This document shows, piece after piece, positions 10,601 through 24,600 of a stretch of DNA of 64,000 nt. Position numbers and translations under genes: made by a program. The stretch comes from Amblyornis subalaris (Eukaryota; Chordata; Aves; Passeriformes; Ptilonorhynchidae), in assembly GCA_018881555.1 (NCBI GenBank), contig JACAXG010000252.1, positions 434,001 to 498,000 of the forward strand. The letters are read 5' to 3'. Every line of letters begins with the position of its first letter. The stretch's first letter is position 1. The notes below the pieces were generated by a model. That model saw only the letters and a program-made list of their open reading frames with translations, did no database searches and was not told the DNA's origin.

Positions 10601-13600
10601 CAGNTCACAGCTGGATGCAGCACACAGAAATGGCTCAGACAAGGGAGCCTCTCCCTGCATGCAGCCGAGCAGTGTGCCTGTCCCTGGGCAGTTTCCCTGT
10701 TCCCCTATCCTGAGGGGCACAGCTGTGCCCCTGCTCCAGAGAGGTGCCCTTCTCCATACTCCATCTCGCTGTGAATCACGTTGTACTTGAAGCACAGATA
10801 AGCACATGGCTCCTGCAGATGTGCTGTGCAACACTCATGGCTGTGTTTTCTTGTTCCCTTTCCACTGCAAATCGCCCATATTCCCAGCTGNTCCTCACAC
10901 CTATGTCCCAAACTGTGGATGGGCTCTGTCCCATGCCTTATACACATTCACAAAACATGCTGCAAGGGACACTGCTGCCAGACCCTCCCTGCAGACTTGC
11001 AGCACACTGGTGCCTTCTCCCTGTCCCCATCAGAGTGCCCCAATGTGGTGTTGATCCACAGCTGGAAGTTCCCATCTGTCTCATGAGTGGGATGTCACAT
11101 CAGCTTCCACAGCGCTGCAGTGCTCCCCAATCTCTTGTGGGACATATCTCCAAGACATTCCAAGCCAAGACATTCTTCCCCCCCCGAGCAGTCCCTTGGG
11201 GCCAGGCTGGTAACAGAGGGGATTTGTTACGAAGATTGACACACCTGCAGACATGCTGGTGCAAAGGCAGATCCACCACAACCATGGCCACCCCCAGCCA
11301 CTCAGATCAGGGAGAACAGGGCTACCAGGCCCCCACAATGTTCCTCCACTGGCTAGAGACCCCTGCGTTGAGGACTTGCACAGTGGAAGCATTCCACAGA
11401 GACTCCAGGGAATCTCCAGCCCTGTAGCAGCTCATCCTGCAGGTCCCAGCATGTGAGAGACAGGCAGGTGCACCTCATGCTGAGGCTCCTGTCATTCCAG
11501 GTACATGACTTAGAGATGATTGGCAGTTGCCCTGTGAGCTCTCTGCGCTGCAAGTCAAGACTCCATCCATCACTTGTATTCCCAAGCACATGGTGCTGGG
11601 TTGGAGAGGCAAGGGAAGCAGGCAAAACAAAATGAGGTGAGGGAGCTGTCTTTCCCCAAGAGTTCATCTTACTTCTCAGTATCCTTCAGATCTCTCTTTC
11701 AGAGTGCTGGTGGAGCATTAAGCACAGACCTAGCAGCAGAGTTGGATTGAGCAACAGTGCCAAGCTGGAGGGGATGGTAGGGTTTGATGCTGGAGCCTTC
11801 AGTCCACCTCCACCTGGTGCTGCCCAGGAGGAAGCCAGCGTGATGTGGAGATTCATCAGCAAGGATTTTCTGGAACAAAGCACATAGCAAAACCAGTGCA
11901 GGCTGCTGGTGCAGCAGAGGAGCCAAACAGGGAGGGAGGTTCTGTGCTGATCAGTGTCAGCAGCAGCACTGAATCCCTCTGGTTTGAAATCCAGCCTTGA
12001 GCAGAAAACTCTTGAGAGTGGGACGGCTGATGACCTGGCCTCTATAAAAGCAATTTTGTTATCTAGGTATTTTTAAGTATTGTTTTTCTCCCCTGTCACC
12101 TACTGGGCATTTATTACACATTCAAAATGGAACAGCAAATCTATNTTCTTCACACAGTTTTGACCTTTATTTCAGGTGTGACCAGATGTGAGCAGATCTG
12201 ACAAAGATTCACGTCCCAGATTAGCTCAGGTACTCAGCTCCTTCAAACCTGCTGTAGTTCCTGTTGCTTTGGACACAAGGTCCATGCTGATCTATGCCAC
12301 TCAGTTAAAAGTGGTACCCAAAGTACTGTATTTTAGCTTTATTTCATCCTTGGTCTACACCTCCCTCTAAGCCTGCTCTTCTGCAGATGGAGCTGAATGG
12401 GCTCAGAAACCTCCTGGAACAGCCACCTGGGAACATGTCCAATTTAATCTGCAGGCACAAATGTAGCTGAAAATGATCAAAAGATTTTATTGAAATCTGG
12501 GTTAATTGTGACTTGGGAGGATTTCTAACACAGACCAGTGTGTACATAGCTCTATAATGGTGTTTTTGCCTGGCCCTGACTTTCTTTGTGGAGTCACATA
12601 TCAACTGTGTGCACACCAGGTGAGAAAACCATTGGAAAGTACAGTTAGGAGCAGAACACTGCTAACCAAGTGACAGTCATGGATTTCACAACCTTACTAT
12701 TCTTCTTTTTAGGTCATTAAGGGAAAACAGGTGGATGAGCAATTGAAAAACATAACACCTCATTGAGTAAGTCTTTTATATGTTGACAGGAATCAAAGAT
12801 GAGGCCAATAAGTAACTGCTGGTAGCAGTTAAGAATAGAAATAGAAAGATGTGGAGAGTTGGGGAGTTTTGGTTTTGATTTTTCTTTTTTTTTTGCTATA
12901 GCTCTGTCAGCAGACATCTGCAGCCAAACTCAGCCCCTACTCCACCCACTGCTGACATTGCTCATCAGTGCCTGCCATGATACCAGCACAGAATACCCTT
13001 AATCCAAGCCAAGAGCTGCAACTATTCAGCAGCTGTGCCTACCTACCTGCTAAAATCTCCTGCAGGGACGTGAGATTGCCTGGCTGGTCTGTGAGACTGT
13101 GCCAGGAGACTTGGCTGTAGCTGAGAATGACTCCTCCTGCCCTGGCAGCCACAAGCCTTTGGAAGCTGCTACACAGAGGTGGCATTTGCAGATCACGGTT
13201 ACCAGACTCCTCCAGAGCTGGGAATGCCAGCATTGCTGTTGGGACTCCAGATAATGCCAGAGGGCCCTAAGAATGGAGACACAGTGAATGCAGGAAGCAA
13301 TTCTATAACCTGTCTTTTATCCAGCAGCAGCCTTTCCTGGCATACTCAAGATACTTAAGAATGAGAATTGCTGTAACAGCCCTTGGTTCTCAGAAAGTCA
13401 ACAGCCTGACGCCAGCCTTCACTCACTTGTTCAGAAAGTCATAGCTAGAACAAGTAGGCATTGCAAAATCTCAAGGACTCTTTTCCCTTCTCTTCAGCTC
13501 TTTTGGAGGCAACAAAGGAGATTTGGGGTTGTGCTTGTTCTGCCCAGCAACCCATCTGAATGGGGTGATCAGGTGGCCTCCAGGCTGGATTTGAGTTATG

Positions 13601-14980
13601 TTGCTGCTGGCCATGGTTTTCTCTGAGGAAAAAGGCAGGCAAAATTTGAGAGTGCAGGATGTTCTGGTGAATCAAGAGCAAAATAAAACTTGCTGGTAAA
13701 AAAGGAAAATCAGCCTTAAGTGGAAGAAAACCAGAGAAGGGCACCATTCCCGGAAGATTTCAGGGTCTGCAAATGAAGCAGGTAGGATTTAAGGCCAAAG
13801 AATTTAAATTCATGTTTAATTTTTTTGACAACTTGCTTGTTTTATGAAAAGCATTCCTTTGAAATCCAGAAACGGGTAGGATTTGCATATAAGTCATCTT
13901 TGATAGAAAGCTTCCGAGCAATCCTTAAGCAAACCAAGTGAAAGCTGGAGTGCTCTCTGTGCCCCTGTCTGGCACCAGGTGGCACATGTGCTTGGAAATT
14001 GTGGCTGTTTGGAATTTAGGGCTTGGGGAAAACGAAAGTGACAGTCAAAGCACAAGGAAGCAATATCGAACTACAGCAGCCATGTGTTAATGACAACTTT
14101 ACAAGGAAATTAAGAGGGTGTTTATTCTTGCTTGTTACCTATAAAACACAGCAGAAAAGTCCAGCGGTGTCAGAAAATCACACACAAAAGCCATACACAA
14201 ATATGTGTCTGATGATAATTTTAGAACAGAAAAAAAAATTCATAGAAAACACTGTTTGTCTCTACCACTGTCAGAAAAAGCTTATAGAGTTATTTCAAGT
14301 TTTTAATCTTCAGCATGAAATGTGCTTTGCCTACCCAAACCCTGGGAGTGAGTAGAGTTGGTGCTCAGGTAGTTTGGCGCTTCTTAAGGATGCCCAGACC
14401 TTGCCCCTCTGAGTTTTCAAACTCTGTGCTGGGAGGCTGGACCAAACTGTCTAAAAGAATTAGTTTATTCATGCCAGAAAAGAGCATTTCTCTGCTATGC
14501 ACAAGGAATAAGCTCTATGTTACCTGCTGTAAAACATTGTTACTCATTGCTGAGGGTTTGCACCATGAAGTCGGGGTGAAATCTGGTCCCTAGATTAATA
14601 TGGAGGAAGAAGTGTTGTGATACCAAAGCCAGAACCTCTACGTTGTGGTAATGATGGTGCTCGCAGGGTTGCCAAGCAAAAAGTGGATGTGTACCTCACT
14701 TAGAGACACCCCATTTGGAGCAGAGGGGACAGAGTTATGACACCTGTGTGTATGGTGGTGTACGAGGGCACGATGCGTTTGCCACTCACCCACAAGCACA
14801 GGTACTGTCTGCGCATGAGGACTGTGCCACTGGCCGTGTTCATTTTGTGGTCAGCGTCCAGGTGTGTGGGGATGGACACCAGTTATGGATAGGCCATGGT
14901 GCATATGTGCCGAGCGCTACTTTTTATGCTGAAGTGCCTTGCTGTACCTGGGCACCTGTGTTGGGATGGTGAGGGTGTGA
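10601..14980. other. Intergenic between the two CpG islands
   Basis: No exon, RNA gene or intact transposon recognised. GC content falls gradually away from the left island. Short frames on both strands (longest about 227 codons at 10,744-11,427, plus) overlap others and show no known domain. Confidence 0.4.
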
Positions 14981-15049
14981 ACAGGGGTGCAGCCCTGCCT
15001 GCGCGGCCGTGAAGGTGATATCCCTAGAGAGGGAAGGGCTGGGTGTATC

Positions 15050-15180
15050 TCCCCAGGTGCAGGGGTATCTCTCGGCGTTCTCCCAGGAGTGCAGGATGCC
15101 CCTGAGTGCGAGGTGGTCCCGGGGCTGCAGGGTGATCCCGGGTGCAGGGTGTTCCCGGGTGCGGGGTGTGTGGGGTGCGG
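15050..15180 (+). repeat. Short tandem GGTGCAGGG-type repeats upstream of ACSS1
   Basis: Five or more diverged copies of a roughly 17-20 base unit built on TGCAGGGTG and TCCCGGG follow each other just before the pyrimidine tract and the ACSS1 start codon. Confidence 0.5.
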
Positions 15181-15305
15181 CGCTCCCGGAGCCGCCCCGC
15201 GGGGCAGCCCCTCCCCGCAGGCGGTCTCTCTCTTCTCTCTCTCGCCCGCTCCCTCTCCCGCTCCGGGCGGGGGCGACGGGATCAGCGGCACAGGGCTGTG
15301 TCCCC

Positions 15306-15600
15306 ATGGCGCTGGCGGCCGCCCGAGCGGGGGCTCTGCGCGCCCTCAGCCGCCCGCGCCCCCCGGGCCGGGTCGCGGTCGCGGCCCGGCCCCGCTGCAG
15401 CCAAGCGGGAGCTCCCGGGGCGCTGCCGCCCGGCGAGTACCGGGCCTGGCGGGAGCGGGCGGCCCGCGACCCCGCCGGGTTCTGGGCGGACGTGGCGCGG
15501 GGGTGGCTGCGCTGGGACAGTCCCTTCCACACGGCCTGCCAGCCCGGCGAGCCCGCGGCCGCTGCCCGCTGGTTCCTCGGCGGCCGCCTCAACGTCTCGG
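15306..15600 (+). CDS. ACSS1: ACSS1 exon 1 (targeting peptide, N-terminal domain start)
   Basis: Begins at the ATG in CCCCATGG and ends TCGG before GTAAGG (phase 1). Encodes residues 1-98: an Arg/Ala-rich presequence, then the start of the acetyl-CoA synthetase N-terminal domain, ending [10 protein letters not shown] as in the family. A later Met is not needed; this ATG is the first in frame after the GC-rich leader. Confidence 0.9.
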
Positions 15601-18600
15601 GTAAGGCGTCCCGGCCGCGCATCCCCGGGGCCGCCCCGGCGAGGCCGCCCGCTGCTGCCGTCGGGCCGGACGGGTGGCGTCCCGCGGGGGCAAGTTCCGC
15701 CAGCGCCCGTCTTTGGGGGAGAAAACGAGGATTTCGGTTGGGCGGCGCTGGGAGGAAACGAGCCGGGAGTTGCGAAATGCTGGAAGCGGGGAGAAAATCC
15801 GAAGCCGGGATAACGCTGGCTAAGCCTCTTGCCCTGGCGCTGCCTCGCCGGCCGCCGCCCTTCGACCTGCGGAGATCGGCCGCAGCCCCGTCGCTGGGAT
15901 GCCCCGGCTTCGGCTCTGCCCGGTCCCGTGGTGGCTCAAGATGATCCACAGGCGGGGGACGGTCCCAATCTTTTATGGCAGAAGCTGCAGGGATTTTTTT
16001 TCTTTTGAACGAGGATCTTGGTCTTTTCCTCCAACTTCACCACTCAGCACGAAACAGGAGTAGAATTTGCCGTGGCTGCCCTGACTGCCTTTGAGTTTTT
16101 TCCAGGCCACATCTGCCTTGAAGGCTCTTTTGTGCTGTGCTTCATCCAGTGGGAGTGAGCCCCAGTCCCACCTAGGGTACGACTCAGTGGTGATGTCTTT
16201 CAACAGGGATGAACGTTTCTGACCTTCATATCCCGTTCCTNGGAGAGTGCACCGGTTCAGTAGTGCAGTAGCTGTAACATCTCTGGCCACTTTTTCTCAC
16301 AGCCAAAGAGAAAACCCTCCTCAGATCTTCCAGAGAACATAAGGGAGTGTATCCTCCCAGGGGATCATTCCGGTGGATCACAGGCTTATGGAGATGTGTG
16401 TACAGCCCTGCTTCCAGCACCCAGCAGTCAGAGCATTTTAGCCAGGGTTTTGTTTTCATTAATTCCTTGGAATTGAAAGGAAGATCTTGTCTGAGCACAG
16501 ACTTTCAGGGATCTGTTTCTTTCCTCTGTAGAGTGGGATCAACACCTTCTTCTGGCTCCCATGCCAGGTCTCTGAAATCCAGATGTTGCCAGGCCTTAGG
16601 TCTGGTTCTTCAGCAGACATTAAATGCCAATTAGTTGTCCTCGCATACATGAAAGGAAATCAGAGACCTTTGAAAGTGATGCACAGAATTAGAGATCTGC
16701 TGTTGTTGGTTTCCTTTTCAAGCATGACGAAGACAGTATTCAGCCACAGCCAAGGGGCTGTTTTTCTGTTAGGAGGCTCTGGTTTTGTCCTTTCACCTCT
16801 TGATTTGAACACTGGCTGCAGAAACATGGCAACAGTTCAGGTCCCTGATCCAGAACATCCTGTGTGCACGTCTCCCAGCACAGCTGAACCATGAGCAACT
16901 GAGTCATCTGATGCTTTTTGCTTGGGGGCCCTTGCAGTAGGATTCTGGGGACCTGTGAGCTTCAGTGTTCCTGGATTTATTGTACTGTAACTCCTGTCCA
17001 GGAGAATAACCTGGNAAACTACTGCGCTTCCCACCAGAACACATTCTCGGGAGCATGTCTTACTAAAATGAATTGTTTCTGAGCATTGTCAAGGAANAAA
17101 AAAAATGTATGGAGAAACTATTAGGGTGTAGTAGTAAGGAGAAGGTCACTAAATTCTATTTTGTAAAATGAGCAAAAGGCTCTTGTAAGCCTAAGATCAG
17201 GAAGGAAATAATAGCATTTGGCTNTGGTTCATCTGCCAGTTCTTACTGAGCACAGAGCTAAAGCTCTCACTTGGCTTAGCTGGGGCTTTCTGCAGCAGAA
17301 ATTCCCTCTGAAGCCCAGTGTGGCTGCTCACAAGGAAGAAATGTTGCTTGGGCAATGAATGCCACTTCATGTGATTCATTGTAGTGTGGCACAATAGGTG
17401 AGGGTGTAGCTGCAAGGAGCTTGGAAGTGGGAGCTGCTGCTTGTTGTGGACCCAGCCACAGCAATTAACACAACTGCATCCAGGTAGGGGAAACCAGTGC
17501 ATAACTGCTTAAAGCATTCCCCATTAGAGCTCTTGTCCTCTTGTATCATATGAGGATGGCNTAAGAAATGGCTTTATCACCTTTATTTTTATAGTACTGC
17601 TGCAGGATTTTACATTAAAAATAAAAGACTTTAAACAGCTGAAGAGTGCTTTTTCAAATTTTTGAGATTGACACTTGGTCTTGTAATGAAATGTGTAAAA
17701 TTCTGAGGGATTTCTTTCTCTATGCACCTTTAGGGGCTCATTCCCACCCTCTATGTGGTGATGTGATGGTGTGATCACAGAACACCCAAAGCTACTACAG
17801 TACACAGCTTTTGTTGCACTTAATTTATCTGGAAAAATGAAATGCCTTCCCATCAGTATTAATATTTCCAGGAAATACGATCTGAAATTCAGCAGTTTTT
17901 AAAAAGGTTTTCTTTGACGTTTTACAGCAGTGTCCCTGACTAGTTGTCTATTGAAATAAAGTAACTGCCTTTGGAAGATTGCAATGCAATAAGTAAGTGT
18001 CAGATAGGCTTGGAATTAATAATTTACAAGGATGCTCTCTAACAGGCAAGTTGCTACTGGACATGCAGGCAGGTTTCTTTTGTGNATTCTATTAATTTCT
18101 TCAGGCTGGGTGCTCTCCCTAAGTCCTCTACTTCAAGTTGTTGAGGGAGAGAGATGCACCTTTAAAAGGTAATTTTCTACCTTTAAATTTTAGGAAGTGG
18201 AGTACACAGCCTGAGACACGTTAATCTTTCCCAGGTGTCTGGTAATTTGTAGATGTCTGAACTTCGAGTTTGCCATAGATCTAGTTTCAGATATTTTCGG
18301 TTAGCTGAGATTCAGCTCTTTGTTATATCCTGGAATAAAAATGTTTCACATGAGCTTTANTTAGAAAATCCAAACGGTGCAGTGCTAAATAATGCAAGCT
18401 CGGGAAGAGTGTCCGACTTANGTAGTGAAACGCTGCTCTGGGGAGCAAAAACATCAAAAGGGTGTCTTGTCTTTGTNCTGCTGGGAGCAGGGGAAAGATT
18501 TGGGCTGGCTTAAGCTTAGCCAGTGAAGCTAAGCTGAACTGAATTGGCTGTGGCCTCTCATGGGTATCCATCTCCAAGGCAGCTGTGCCAATTAAGTGAT

Positions 18601-21600
18601 GTATTTGTTGTAGAGCTTTAGTGGAGCTCCAAATGCTCTCACTTCCTCTGTTATACATGAGTGTGTGCCTAGCAAACTAAAAACTGATGTTTCATCTTGC
18701 ACTTGNTTGCTGTTGCACTTGACCAAGCTAAATTTGCAGAGCACCTTGCATATGATCAGGCTTTCTTTAAACCTTTGGGTTTTTTTACAGTGAATTGCTT
18801 GGATCAGCATGTCGAAAAGTCTCCAAACAGAGTGGCTTTGATTTGGGAGAGAGATGAACCTGGCACTGCAGTGCATGTCACATACAGGTATGGCACCTTC
18901 TCACGATGCCTGGCAGTGAGGGGGAGCAGGAAATGNTTTTTTTTCGCCTGACAGTTTCCTTTTTGCTTGCTAGGGATATGCGTGGGAAAATTTCTGCCAG
19001 CAGCTTTCAGTTTCAGCAGAGCAGCAAACGTCTTGGTGCAAACATCTTGTGTTGATGATCAACAGCATGATACTGAGCCCTGGCTGGAGGGGATTTTAAG
19101 CTCCCCATGTTCCTCTTCCCCATCCTTAGTGCAGTTTAGAGCGACCTTGAGGCTGCTCTGAGTGACACTGACTTGTAATTGATGCTATAGATGGTAAGGT
19201 TTGTTAGAATACGGCAGGTTTAAGCATATTTCTCTTGCTGTGTGCCCTCATTTAGGAGAAAAGCAAAAACGCCTTTTACGTCATCTGTGTCTCTAGTGAG
19301 AGTTAAATGTTTCCCAGAGTTGTATGTTCCTCAGTGCATGTTTTAGGGAGCCAAATATTTGAGCTGCTGAGTCTCAGGGAGCCAGATGTTTGATCTGCTG
19401 GATCAGAAAGCGGAGGAGACGTAGAAAGTCCTAGCATCAGACTTTTACAGAAATGTTTTCTGGAACTTGCTGGGACTTCTAGAGCTCCTTGAGTCTGAAT
19501 AGGTTCTGGTGGTCTGATTCATCTCCAGAATTTATTAAAGCTCCTGAAATCATTATTCATTGGAGTGAGGAAAGCGGTCAGAACGAAGGAGTGGGTATAA
19601 AAATAAGTTTGAGAGGTTAGTGCTCCAAGCAACAGAAATAAACACTACCTGATATAAATCTGTGGAAGGAGTGCATTGGTTTTAATCTTGGTATTGTTAC
19701 TTGACAGGGTGTTTAGGCATGTTATGATGTAAATATGTTGTAATGAACTGGGTAGCTTGGCTAAATGCTTTGAGTTTTGCTTTTTGCTGTTCTGGTGGTA
19801 AAAATGGAGATAGAACCAAAGGTTTCTCCTGGAGTTTATGTATGGTATGTTTTTCTCCCAGGTTTATGCACTTTTACCTCTCTCTTTTTATGCCTCAGGC
19901 ATGAAAACTAGGGGTAGGTCAGAGGTGACAGTTGTGCTCAGTTTGCCCTGATAAGGAGAGCAGTCCAGCAGANAGCGCAGCCTCATTCAAGGCAACTCTA
20001 GCCTTCCCCTTAGGCTGCTACTTGAAATGTGGTGAGCTGCTCCAGACACTCAAACGTCTTATTGGGAATCTCTGGAGATATAGGAAGGCCTTTCTGAACA
20101 ACAACAGAAGTGGTTGGTTTTTTTCCTGGTCATGCCAAAATGCACTTGGAAGAAAGTATATTTTCAGTCTGTGGAATTGTGATTGCTGTGACATGAAGAT
20201 GAGTAACCCATGTCTGAAAACTGAACACCTCTGTTGCACCCTTACAAAGATACAGTAACTGGTACCAGGAAGGAGAACATCCAAGTGGAAGATGAGTTGG
20301 CAACCTCTATTTTCAAACTTCTGCCTGTTTTTGAGAGCCATGTTTCTGTCTCTGTCTGATGCTCTAGGTGAGATGTGACTGCATTTGCGTTTCTCAAGAG
20401 ACTTTGGTTCTACCATGTGGTAAAACAGGTCACTTGGTTCTCTGCTTATCTTGTGAAGCTAGGAGTAGCTTCGTTGAAAACAGTGATAATCTATGAGTAC
20501 TTTGCCTTTTCTTTNATCTTTGGGCTGCATTTTTACAGGTTTTTAATGGGACAGGAAGCTTTTTCCAGGGTGTGTTGGCAGTGACCTCCCTTTGAGACTG
20601 AGCTTAGTTGAAAACTTCTTGCAGTAGTGCCTTATTTGAGCTAGGAATTTGGTGAGGGAAAGCATATTAGGGAAGGAAGTGGCCCAGGAGCTGGGATGCT
20701 AGTTGAGTAGTCCTTTGTGAGCCTTCTGTAGCACATCAGCCTCAGCATAAAGAGGGAATGAGAGGGATGCTGGACATGTCTGTGACAGAAGAGAGATGCT
20801 NCTTTTGTCAGGCTCTGGATGCACTGTTAATGGGATAGCAGCCTTAGAGTAAGGACTTAGCACTTGAGAAAGCTAAGGACTTTAATTTGGGCACTGCCAT
20901 ACGGACCAGCTTTGAGTAAGGTCGTGGATTCTCAGCTGGGAGAGGGCTGTCCAGGGCTTGCATGCCAGGCACCAGTTTTTTGCATTATCTACTTTGCAAA
21001 GCTTGCTGCTGTGAGCTGCTTCTCCTTAGAGATAAGCCCTGAGTGACACAAGGAAAGATGCAGCTGCTGGCCTGGGTCCTCTCCCTTCTCTGGGGAGTTG
21101 TCAGGGACAAGAAAACAGCTGAGTGCTGGCCGTGTTCCCATCACAGCCTGCAAAGGAAAAAGGTGGCTGTGCAGGAAAAGAGCAGGAACAGGCTTTCTCC
21201 TCCATGAGGAAGGGAAAAGCTTTCATCAGTGGGGCATCCCCCTGCATTGGCAAGAAACACTTCTGCACTGGAAAGTGCTGTCCCACCTTGCTCATCCTTG
21301 TCAGAAATAAAAGCCTCAATTTGCCTTTACTGTGGGCAAAGAGCTGGTGGGCTGTGCCATCGGTCAGCCCACGTTCCTGTGCACACTTGTCAGTAGGGTA
21401 GGTTGTGTTTGTGCAGCAGAGTTCANGTGCTCTGTGCTAGGAGAAGAATCCAAATGTCTGCTGACTGGCAAAGATACACAAAGCCATAGGTGAAACATTT
21501 CGGTTTTGCACAAATAGGTGATTGCTGCCCTTACAGACTCAGTTGTGATGATCTTCACTGCTGAGTTTCATCCTCTCTCCCTAGCTGATGCAACTCAGCC

Positions 21601-24600
21601 TTTCAGGAAAAAAAGTTCACTGGCCGTTCTTGCTTTTTCCTCCCTCTGGGTTTCATTTCTATCAAGCAGAAATTTAGCTAAGTTTCAAATTATCTCTGGT
21701 TTTGAATGGGAAGGCAAGAGACTTGGTTTTTTACTGCTTTGTGACAACAGGGAATACAACCCTCCTGGGCTTTGGTGGCTGCAGTCAGCAAAGCGGGGAC
21801 AGATCGTGCAAATCAGTTATCAAGAGGCTTTCTGGCTCTCNAGAGGCTAAACCACCAAAAACTCATTGGTAGGGCAGTGGGTCAGTAGCAGGACTGTGCT
21901 GCTGTGAGCTGACAGCTGAATTTATTGGCAGAAGGGGCCGACCAGACTGGAATGTTTTGTCCTGCTCTGTGGGTGTTGTCAGGGCCCAGGGCCTTTGAAA
22001 CCTTGCAGAGGAATTCCCCAGCATGTTGCTGAGCCTGGGTTTTTAAGGGCACTGTGCCTTTTAAAAGCAGGTGGAGTTGGTAGCTGGAGCTATTGGGTTG
22101 CAGCCTCTTTAAGTTCAACAACAGGAAGTGTTAAAGACAGCAGCTAAAGTTATGCCAGCCCTCCCTCTGTCTGGCATGGAGTTATTTATTCTCTCTGCTG
22201 TTCCCTGGTTTACCGTGGTCTCTACAGTTTATCCATCTGTGACCCAGTGGATCTGCAAAATCCCATGGCTGTTGTCAATGGGAGCTGTGGGAAGTGGGCA
22301 GCAGTATGCATTAGCTAACCTGTTTTCCAAAAGGGCTGGAGGCTAGGTCTCAACACGAGGGTGATCACTTTGGTGTAGAAAACATTGCTGCCAGAGAGAG
22401 TGTTCAAAGTGCAACAGAGAAAGTAGGGAGAGAGGAAAGCTGAAGGACCAGAAATTAGGGTCCTAGGNAGGTGGGTGAGAAGTGGTTGGACATCTTCATG
22501 AGCAACATGACAGCTATGTCTTTTAAAAGGCAATGGATTCCTCAGCCTGAGCTAAAATAGTTGAAATTGTATTAGAGATCACAGTGCAGACTGTAGCTGG
22601 AAGCCATGATGGTACTTACCATGGGCAGCAAAACTCTTTTCCGTCTTTCCAATGTTGTCTTCCTAAGCTGAGGTTGCAAGTAAATCTTGCCCAGGCTTTC
22701 AGCTTGCCCTGTCCAAGACAGCTCATGGATTTTTCACTTTCTCACCTGAAAAAGGTTGCGAGGAGTTTCCCTTGCCTTGGGTTCAGGATGTCTGGAGGAA
22801 GGCTGGGCAGTTGTGCTCTAATGCCCGGTTTGGACACTTCACCTGATTTTTCAAACAGTTTCAGCCTAATCCAAGCTATGGTTCCAGGAAATAAACTGAT
22901 GGCTGCAGGAAATACTCAACCCAGCTTTAGTGCCATGACAGCAGAGAACATGGCTTTGGCTAAGTCTCTAAAACAGGTATTGTCAAAGCCTGTATATGGC
23001 ATTTGTTAACAAGAAGTCTAGAATAACTTTGCAAAAGGCTGCTTCCCAAAGAAAGTCTCAATGCAATTTTTTTTTGGATGTGAAAGGAGCTGGCTTCCTT
23101 TGTTTAGAAAGCTGCAGGCTATCTTGCTGAGGTGAAAGGTAACATCAGACTTACTGGAAAATTGTTTCTGCAAAGCATCCCTGAAATGTGTCAGAGAAGT
23201 GCTGATAGGTTTTACAGAAGTTGTTCCAGACACTGCACTGAGCGATGGGCTTTGGAAACACAGGCACAACTGTATCTGGGGAGGGATCTGGGAGAAATAT
23301 GGTCTGTCAGTTCCTGAACAGAGATGTAAGGACAGGGAGAGGAGTGCTGTGTCTCTTAGATTAAACAGAAGGACTGGCCTCAACAATGCTCTGCTGGCCC
23401 TGGAGGGCCAGCCTTGCAGGGCTTGTGCTTGGAAGTGATGCTGTGGTAGCTGAGGAGATGCCTGCATAGAGTGATGAGTCTAGAAGACAACAGGCTCAAA
23501 GCCTTATTTATGAGCAAGATGGAAGCACACCTTGTATAGGGAGNCACAAGAGTTAATTCTTAGTTTTAACCCTTAACACTAATCTTCTTACTCAAGTTCT
23601 AAATAATACAGAAAAAGAAAGGAATAAGTCCTGTTGGTTACTACTGATACCACATTTGTCCAGCAGCAGGTTCACATTTCTCTTACTGGTTCTTTGTGTT
23701 CATTAATGCACCTCCCATCTCCCTGGCTTGCTTTGTTTTAAATGCACAGACTGGATCTATTGCCCTTTCTCCTTTGCAAATGGTCTTGCCTTCTGGCTCC
23801 AGCTGGTTGCTGCTTCCCTGTTTCTCAGCTCTGCTCTGACACTTTACCCGCTGGAGCAGTGTTCTGCTGTCCAGTTTGTTCTCTTATTTGCTCTCATCTC
23901 TTACAATTTGGTTTTGCAAAGGATCCTCAGACTATTGTGCCATGAGGTGACTCTGCAGTTTCTCGGCTGTCTTTGTCAAGAGGGGCTGGTGCTTCCTTTN
24001 TTTTGCAGCACATTTCCTTTTCCTGCAGTGGCTCTGCTGAGATCCTTCTGTTGTCTGCCCTGCTTGCACAGAGGGAGCTGAGTGCCCTGGGACCCTCTGT
24101 GTCACCCTGGACTGCTGAGTGTGGTACCCTGCTCTGGTGGCTGCACTGAAATCCTTGGGAGAGCAGGGAGGTGGTGGATGTGCCTTGCTACCAACTCACC
24201 TCCCAGCCAGCATTCCGTGGCATTGCCCCTGTGTNGAGCGTGGGGCACTGCTGGGTTTGAGGGTTTGAATTACTCTTGGCTCTTCTAACCTCGTGTGGTG
24301 GAGGAACTACAATACCGAGCTTGGCAGCAGTTGCAGATGGGGAGGGNGATGGCCGTGGTTTCCTCCTGCTCGGTTTGCTTAGGTGCAGTGACTCTGCAGG
24401 GTGCTTGTTCCTCCCCAGGATGTGTCTGGATTAAGAACTTGCAATGTGTAACCCGCTGGCATGTACCAATTGCCTGCCTGTTAGATAGCAAAAAGTGTTT
24501 GAAGGAGTAAGGGAGTCAAGGGAAGGATTCCTGACCCAGCATTTCTGCTAACTCCCTTTCTTCAGCTGGAGGGGAAGCCTGAGTTGCTGCCACGGGAGCC

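Larger units (their letters stand above)
14980..15960. promoter_or_regulatory. ACSS1 CpG island promoter
   Basis: A CpG-dense block surrounds the first ACSS1 exon and runs into intron 1. Upstream of the start codon it has short GGTGCAGGG/TCCCGGGTGC tandem motifs (about 15,050-15,180) and a pyrimidine-rich stretch of CTCT and CCCTC (about 15,226-15,270). No TATA box is placed sensibly, as expected for a broadly expressed metabolic gene. The transcription start is not fixed but should lie between about 15,150 and 15,300. Confidence 0.65.

Noticed and set aside
14924..15949. 341-codon minus-strand open frame across the ACSS1 island
   Set aside because: It overlaps the true ACSS1 first exon antisense, is low-complexity Arg/Ala/Gly/Pro, and long frames are expected in CpG islands.
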